Below, piece by piece: positions 13,072 through 15,022 of a DNA stretch of 15,022 nucleotides (within the stretch, counting starts at the first letter, position 1; each line of letters starts with the position of its first letter). Location: NCBI GenBank assembly GCA_964625865.1, contig CAZVEV010000139.1, forward strand, positions 1 through 15,022, in the 5' to 3' direction. The position numbers were made by a program, and so were the translations under genes. Source of the DNA: CAZVEV01 sp964625865. Its GTDB lineage: Bacteria > Planctomycetota > Phycisphaerae > SM23-33. The notes under the pieces are model-generated. The model was given only the letters and a program-made list of their open reading frames with translations. It had not been told where the DNA came from and did no database searches.

Positions 13072-14478
13072 ATGAACGAACCGCCCGAGCAAACCGACCC
13101 GCTGGTCAGCCGCGCAGCACGCACCATCGACGCCCACCGCCTGATCGCCCCGGGCAGTCGCGTTGTGGTGGGCGTCTCCGGCGGGGCCGACAGCGTCGCC
13201 TTGCTCTCGGTGCTTCGGACCTTGAGCGCCGATCCGGCGCGGGCCTACCAACTGACCGTGGCGCACCTGGACCACGGCCTGCGGGACGCGGCGGAGGCCG
13301 ATGCCGCCTGGGTCAGCGAGTTGGCGCGGGCCTGGTCGCTCCCGGTCGCCACGCGACGGTTCGACGTGGACCGATGGGCCCGCAGGCGAGGGCAAGGCCT
13401 CGAGGAGGCCGGCAGGGCGGCGAGGCTGGCGTTCTTCCGCAGCCAGGCCGCGCGAATGGACGCCCAGTGTGTCGCCGTCGGCCATCACGCGGACGACAAC
13501 GTCGAGACCGTCTTGCATCGCGTGATTCGCGGCACGCACGTGCGCGGCCTGGCGGGGATTACGCCCAGTCGGCCGCTCGATGGCGAGGTGGTTCTGGTGC
13601 GACCCCTGCTGGACTGTACGCGACGAGACATCGAAGCCCATTGCCGCCGCATGGACCTGGCGTGGCGAACCGACGAAACCAACGCCGAACCCGTCTTCGC
13701 GCGAAACGTCATCCGCCACGAGCTGCTGCCCCTTCTGCGCGAGAAGCTCAATCCGCAGGCCGACGCGGCGCTGCTTCGCCTGGCGGCCGCCGCACGCGAC
13801 GTCACGGAGTTGGTCGATCAACAGGCCGACAAGGCCCTTCACGCCGCCACCCGCGAACAGCGGGCCGACAGGCTGGCCCTGGATGCGGCGGCCCTGTGCG
13901 AGTGGCCGCCCGTGGTGCAGACGGCGGCCATCCGCGGGGTGCTGGAGCGCCTCGGGGCGCCGCTACGTCAAGTCGGGGCCGATCGCATGGCCGAGTTGAC
14001 CGACGCGCTGAAGGGCCTGCGCGGGGGCGTGGACTTGCCCGGCGGATTCCAGGCCAGGCGACAGGCCGTGCTGTTCGTGATCCAACGATCGTCTTGCGAT
14101 GACCGAGTTGACGACGGTGTGAGGGGCGGGCCGGTCAAGTTGGCCGTGCCGGGGCGGACGCCTCTGCCCAGTGGTCGCGAGATCGTGTGCACTATCAGGG
14201 CCTACGACGCCGAGGCGTTCAGCCGGCACTGCGGCGGCCATCCGCCCGGCATTGAACTGCTCGACGCCGAGAGAGTCGGGGCTTCACTGCAGGCCGGCCC
14301 GCGAGTCGACGGGGAACGGTTCGGTCCGCTGGGCGCCGGCGGGCGACAGACCGTGGGCGACTTCCTGACGAACCTGAAGGTCCCGCCCCCTCAGCGCCGA
14401 AGCACCGTGTGCATTCGTGGCCCCGTTCCGGCTGGCCGATCGCGTGAAAGTCACCGGCGCCACCCGCCGCGTCCTTGA
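13072..14478 (+). CDS. tilS: tRNA(Ile)-lysidine synthetase TilS, C-terminus broken by a frame change
   Basis: TilS is a cytoplasmic enzyme that uses ATP and lysine to convert C34 of the tRNA-Ile anticodon CAU to lysidine, so that the tRNA reads AUA as isoleucine. The open frame gives 468 residues. The N-terminal PP-loop ATPase domain (about 29-215) is intact: SGGADS at 36-41, HLDHGLR at 65-71, GHHADDNVET at 137-146, then RTDETN (199-204) and RNVIRHELLP (211-220). The middle domain follows to about 335. The C-terminal domain begins normally (DGERFGPLGAGGRQTVGDFLTNLKVPPPQRR) but then runs into an atypical Arg/Pro tail and stops at 14478. The expected ending, VAPFRLADRVKVTGATRRVL, is encoded in the next frame and ends at 14503. 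The break is therefore a small indel or assembly error near 14400-14420. The ATG has only a weak AAGAGAG upstream. It is divergent from the membrane-protein gene. Confidence 0.93.
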   Translation: MNEPPEQTDPLVSRAARTIDAHRLIAPGSRVVVGVSGGADSVALLSVLRTLSADPARAYQLTVAHLDHGLRDAAEADAAWVSELARAWSLPVATRRFDVDRWARRRGQGLEEAGRAARLAFFRSQAARMDAQCVAVGHHADDNVETVLHRVIRGTHVRGLAGITPSRPLDGEVVLVRPLLDCTRRDIEAHCRRMDLAWRTDETNAEPVFARNVIRHELLPLLREKLNPQADAALLRLAAAARDVTELVDQQADKALHAATREQRADRLALDAAALCEWPPVVQTAAIRGVLERLGAPLRQVGADRMAELTDALKGLRGGVDLPGGFQARRQAVLFVIQRSSCDDRVDDGVRGGPVKLAVPGRTPLPSGREIVCTIRAYDAEAFSRHCGGHPPGIELLDAERVGASLQAGPRVDGERFGPLGAGGRQTVGDFLTNLKVPPPQRRSTVCIRGPVPAGRSRESHRRHPPRP

Positions 14479-14503
14479 GATTCGGATAAGCGGGCCTGAA
14501 TAA
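14417..14503 (+). other. tilS: Out-of-frame 3' end of tilS
   Basis: Read from GTG at 14417, this stretch gives VAPFRLADRVKVTGATRRVL followed by EIRISGPE and TAA at 14501-14503. LADRVKVTGATRRVL is what is expected at the very end of a TilS C-terminal domain. By comparison with typical TilS proteins roughly eight or nine residues between PPQRRSTVCI and VAPFRL also seem missing, so a deletion of about 26 or 29 bases fits better than a single inserted base. That estimate comes from memory of the family, not from an alignment. Confidence 0.8.
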
Positions 14504-14520
14504 AAGTTTTCTGTATCCAC

Positions 14521-14550
14521 TTGACCTCGCGTCCGTTAGGAGAGGATAAT
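14521..14550 (+). promoter_or_regulatory. Promoter candidate upstream of the cold-shock gene
   Basis: TTGACC (14521-14526) is followed after 18 bases by GATAAT (14545-14550). Each box differs from consensus at one position. It lies just after the end of tilS. Confidence 0.45.
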
Positions 14551-14647
14551 GTCCACTGAGACGGACCGGCGGGTAGGTGTGGACGTGGTTCCGCGCCCGT
14601 CGGAGCGGCCGGAGATGGCAGCCGGTCCTTTGTGCAGGGTCAGGTGA
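14549..14647 (+). CDS. Possible 32-residue small ORF in the cold-shock leader
   Basis: ATG at 14549 has AGGAG six bases upstream and opens a 32-codon frame (MSTETDRRVGVDVVPRPSER... to TGA 14645-14647). The product is hydrophilic, with no motif. The ribosome site overlaps the promoter-like sequence at 14521-14550, so both cannot serve as described unless an upstream transcript from tilS reads through. This is weakly supported. Confidence 0.2.
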   Translation: MSTETDRRVGVDVVPRPSERPEMAAGPLCRVR

Positions 14648-14752
14648 CGTGTTGTATCATACCAAGAGTATTTGTATCTGGGGGCAAGCGTAACGCTTCC
14701 TGCGGATTAGTGCGCGTACCTGTGTTCCATGAGCAAATCCGACATGCCAGAA

Positions 14753-14758
14753 AAGGAG
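14753..14758 (+). promoter_or_regulatory. Strong ribosome binding site of the cold-shock gene
   Basis: AAGGAG lies 7 bases before ATG 14766. It is the clearest Shine-Dalgarno sequence in the window, fitting a highly expressed small protein. Confidence 0.75.
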
Positions 14759-14765
14759 CCACCTG

Positions 14766-14972
14766 ATGGCGAATGGGAAAGTGAAGTGGTTCAACGATTC
14801 CAAGGGCTTCGGATTCATCGAGTGCGATGACGGGTCAGACGACGTGTTCGTGCACTACAACGACATCCAGTCCGAAGGCTATAAGTCGTTGGCCGAGGGC
14901 GAGGCGGTCGAGTTTGAGGTCGTCGAAGGCAACAAGGGGCCGCGCGCCGCAAACGTCCGCAAACGGGTCTAG
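14766..14972 (+). CDS. csp: Cold-shock-domain protein (CspA family)
   Basis: This 68-residue protein is a complete cold-shock domain, a five-strand OB-fold that binds single-stranded RNA and DNA and melts RNA secondary structure. The N-terminus MANGKVKWFNDSKGFGFIE holds RNP1 (KGFGFI, 13-18), and RNP2 is VFVHY (27-31); the aromatic residues Trp9, Phe10, Phe15, Phe17, Phe28, His30 and Tyr31 that stack on bases are present. The ending EFEVVEGNKGPRAANVRKRV is typical of the family. RNP2 reads VFVHY rather than the more common VFVHF. AAGGAG 7 bases upstream fixes the start. It appears monocistronic, with a long upstream leader; whether it is cold-induced or constitutive cannot be told from sequence. 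Confidence 0.97.
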   Translation: MANGKVKWFNDSKGFGFIECDDGSDDVFVHYNDIQSEGYKSLAEGEAVEFEVVEGNKGPRAANVRKRV

Positions 14973-15022
14973 TGTGCCGTCAGCTTTGAATAGTCGGGTA
15001 TAGTCGCTTGAGCTTGATGCGG

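Larger units (their letters stand above)
14504..14765 (+). other. Leader/intergenic region between tilS and the cold-shock gene
   Basis: These 262 bases hold a promoter candidate, a possible 32-codon ORF and several small stems: CCGGCGGG (14566-14573) with CCCGTCGG (14596-14603), allowing one G-U pair; GGCCGG (14607-14612) with CCGGTC (14622-14627); and AAGCG (14686-14690) with CGCTT (14694-14698) around loop TAA. If transcription starts near 14557 the cold-shock mRNA has a leader of about 210 nt, in line with the long leaders known for some bacterial cold-shock mRNAs. A second, weaker promoter-like pair (TTGTAT 14652-14657, 17 bases, TATCTG 14675-14680) lies closer to the gene. Confidence 0.5.

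Noticed and set aside
13006..13842. Upstream extension of the membrane-protein frame to give 840 residues
   Set aside because: The extension is antisense to the conserved PP-loop domain of tilS and reads through the predicted promoter. The first hydrophobic helix starts only after the ATG at 13005 or 12996.
12915..14102. A 395-codon plus-strand frame overlapping tilS and the membrane-protein gene
   Set aside because: It is an Arg/Gly/Pro-rich shadow of tilS in another frame, and it also runs through the divergent promoter region.
14596..14640. Resemblance of GGAGATGGCAGCC to the conserved loop of bacterial SRP RNA
   Set aside because: The GGAA-type tetraloop and the paired internal-loop sequences of SRP RNA are not present in the right order, and no long hairpin forms around it.

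Overview
The window looks like part of a Planctomycetota genome, probably a Phycisphaerae-like lineage. The coding sequence is very GC-rich. There is a large secreted protein with autotransporter-type beta-strand repeats ending in a PEP-CTERM sorting tag (VPEPASLMLLLGG), and there are lipoproteins and several conserved but unnamed proteins. This assignment is an inference from gene content and composition; no rRNA or tRNA gene is present to confirm it. A run of exactly ten Ns at 3569-3578 indicates a draft scaffold, possibly a metagenome bin.

Layout. (1) 83-604 (+) encodes a small PD-(D/E)XK nuclease-like protein, preceded by a heptamer repeat tract. (2) Convergent to it, 684-3026 (-) encodes a 780-aa PEP-CTERM surface protein, read from a good sigma-70-type promoter about 200 nt upstream. 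(3) 3027-4038 is a roughly 1-kb non-coding island with several perfect hairpins, a 24-bp palindrome, a larger inverted repeat, the assembly gap and a repeated block on either side of that gap. (4) 4039-11296 (+) is a tightly packed six-gene run: response regulator, M16-family lipoprotein peptidase, cyclodeaminase/cyclohydrolase (FTCD_C) protein, small CxxC zinc-ribbon-like protein, lipoprotein, and an RDD-family membrane protein with a large N-terminal exported domain. The last three junctions are 2 bp apart or overlap as ATGA, so these genes are very probably co-transcribed and translationally coupled. (5) 11320-13005 (-) encodes a polytopic membrane protein with a soluble C-terminal domain. 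It is convergent with the operon and divergent from tilS. (6) 13072-14478 (+) is tilS (tRNA-Ile lysidine synthetase). Its last C-terminal stretch is displaced into another frame that ends at 14503. (7) 14504-14765 is a leader region with a promoter candidate, hairpins and a possible 32-codon ORF, followed by a cold-shock-domain protein at 14766-14972 (+).

Functionally the window mixes housekeeping genes (tilS, cold-shock protein) with an envelope-centred operon: exported protease, lipoprotein and RDD membrane protein. I see no complete mobile element, CRISPR array, tRNA or rRNA, and no clear new defence or biosynthetic system. The most useful second-look items are the tilS frame break, the one-directional mismatches between the two repeat copies flanking the gap, the hairpin island, the stem-loop abutting the start codon of the membrane-protein gene, and the uncharacterised operon.
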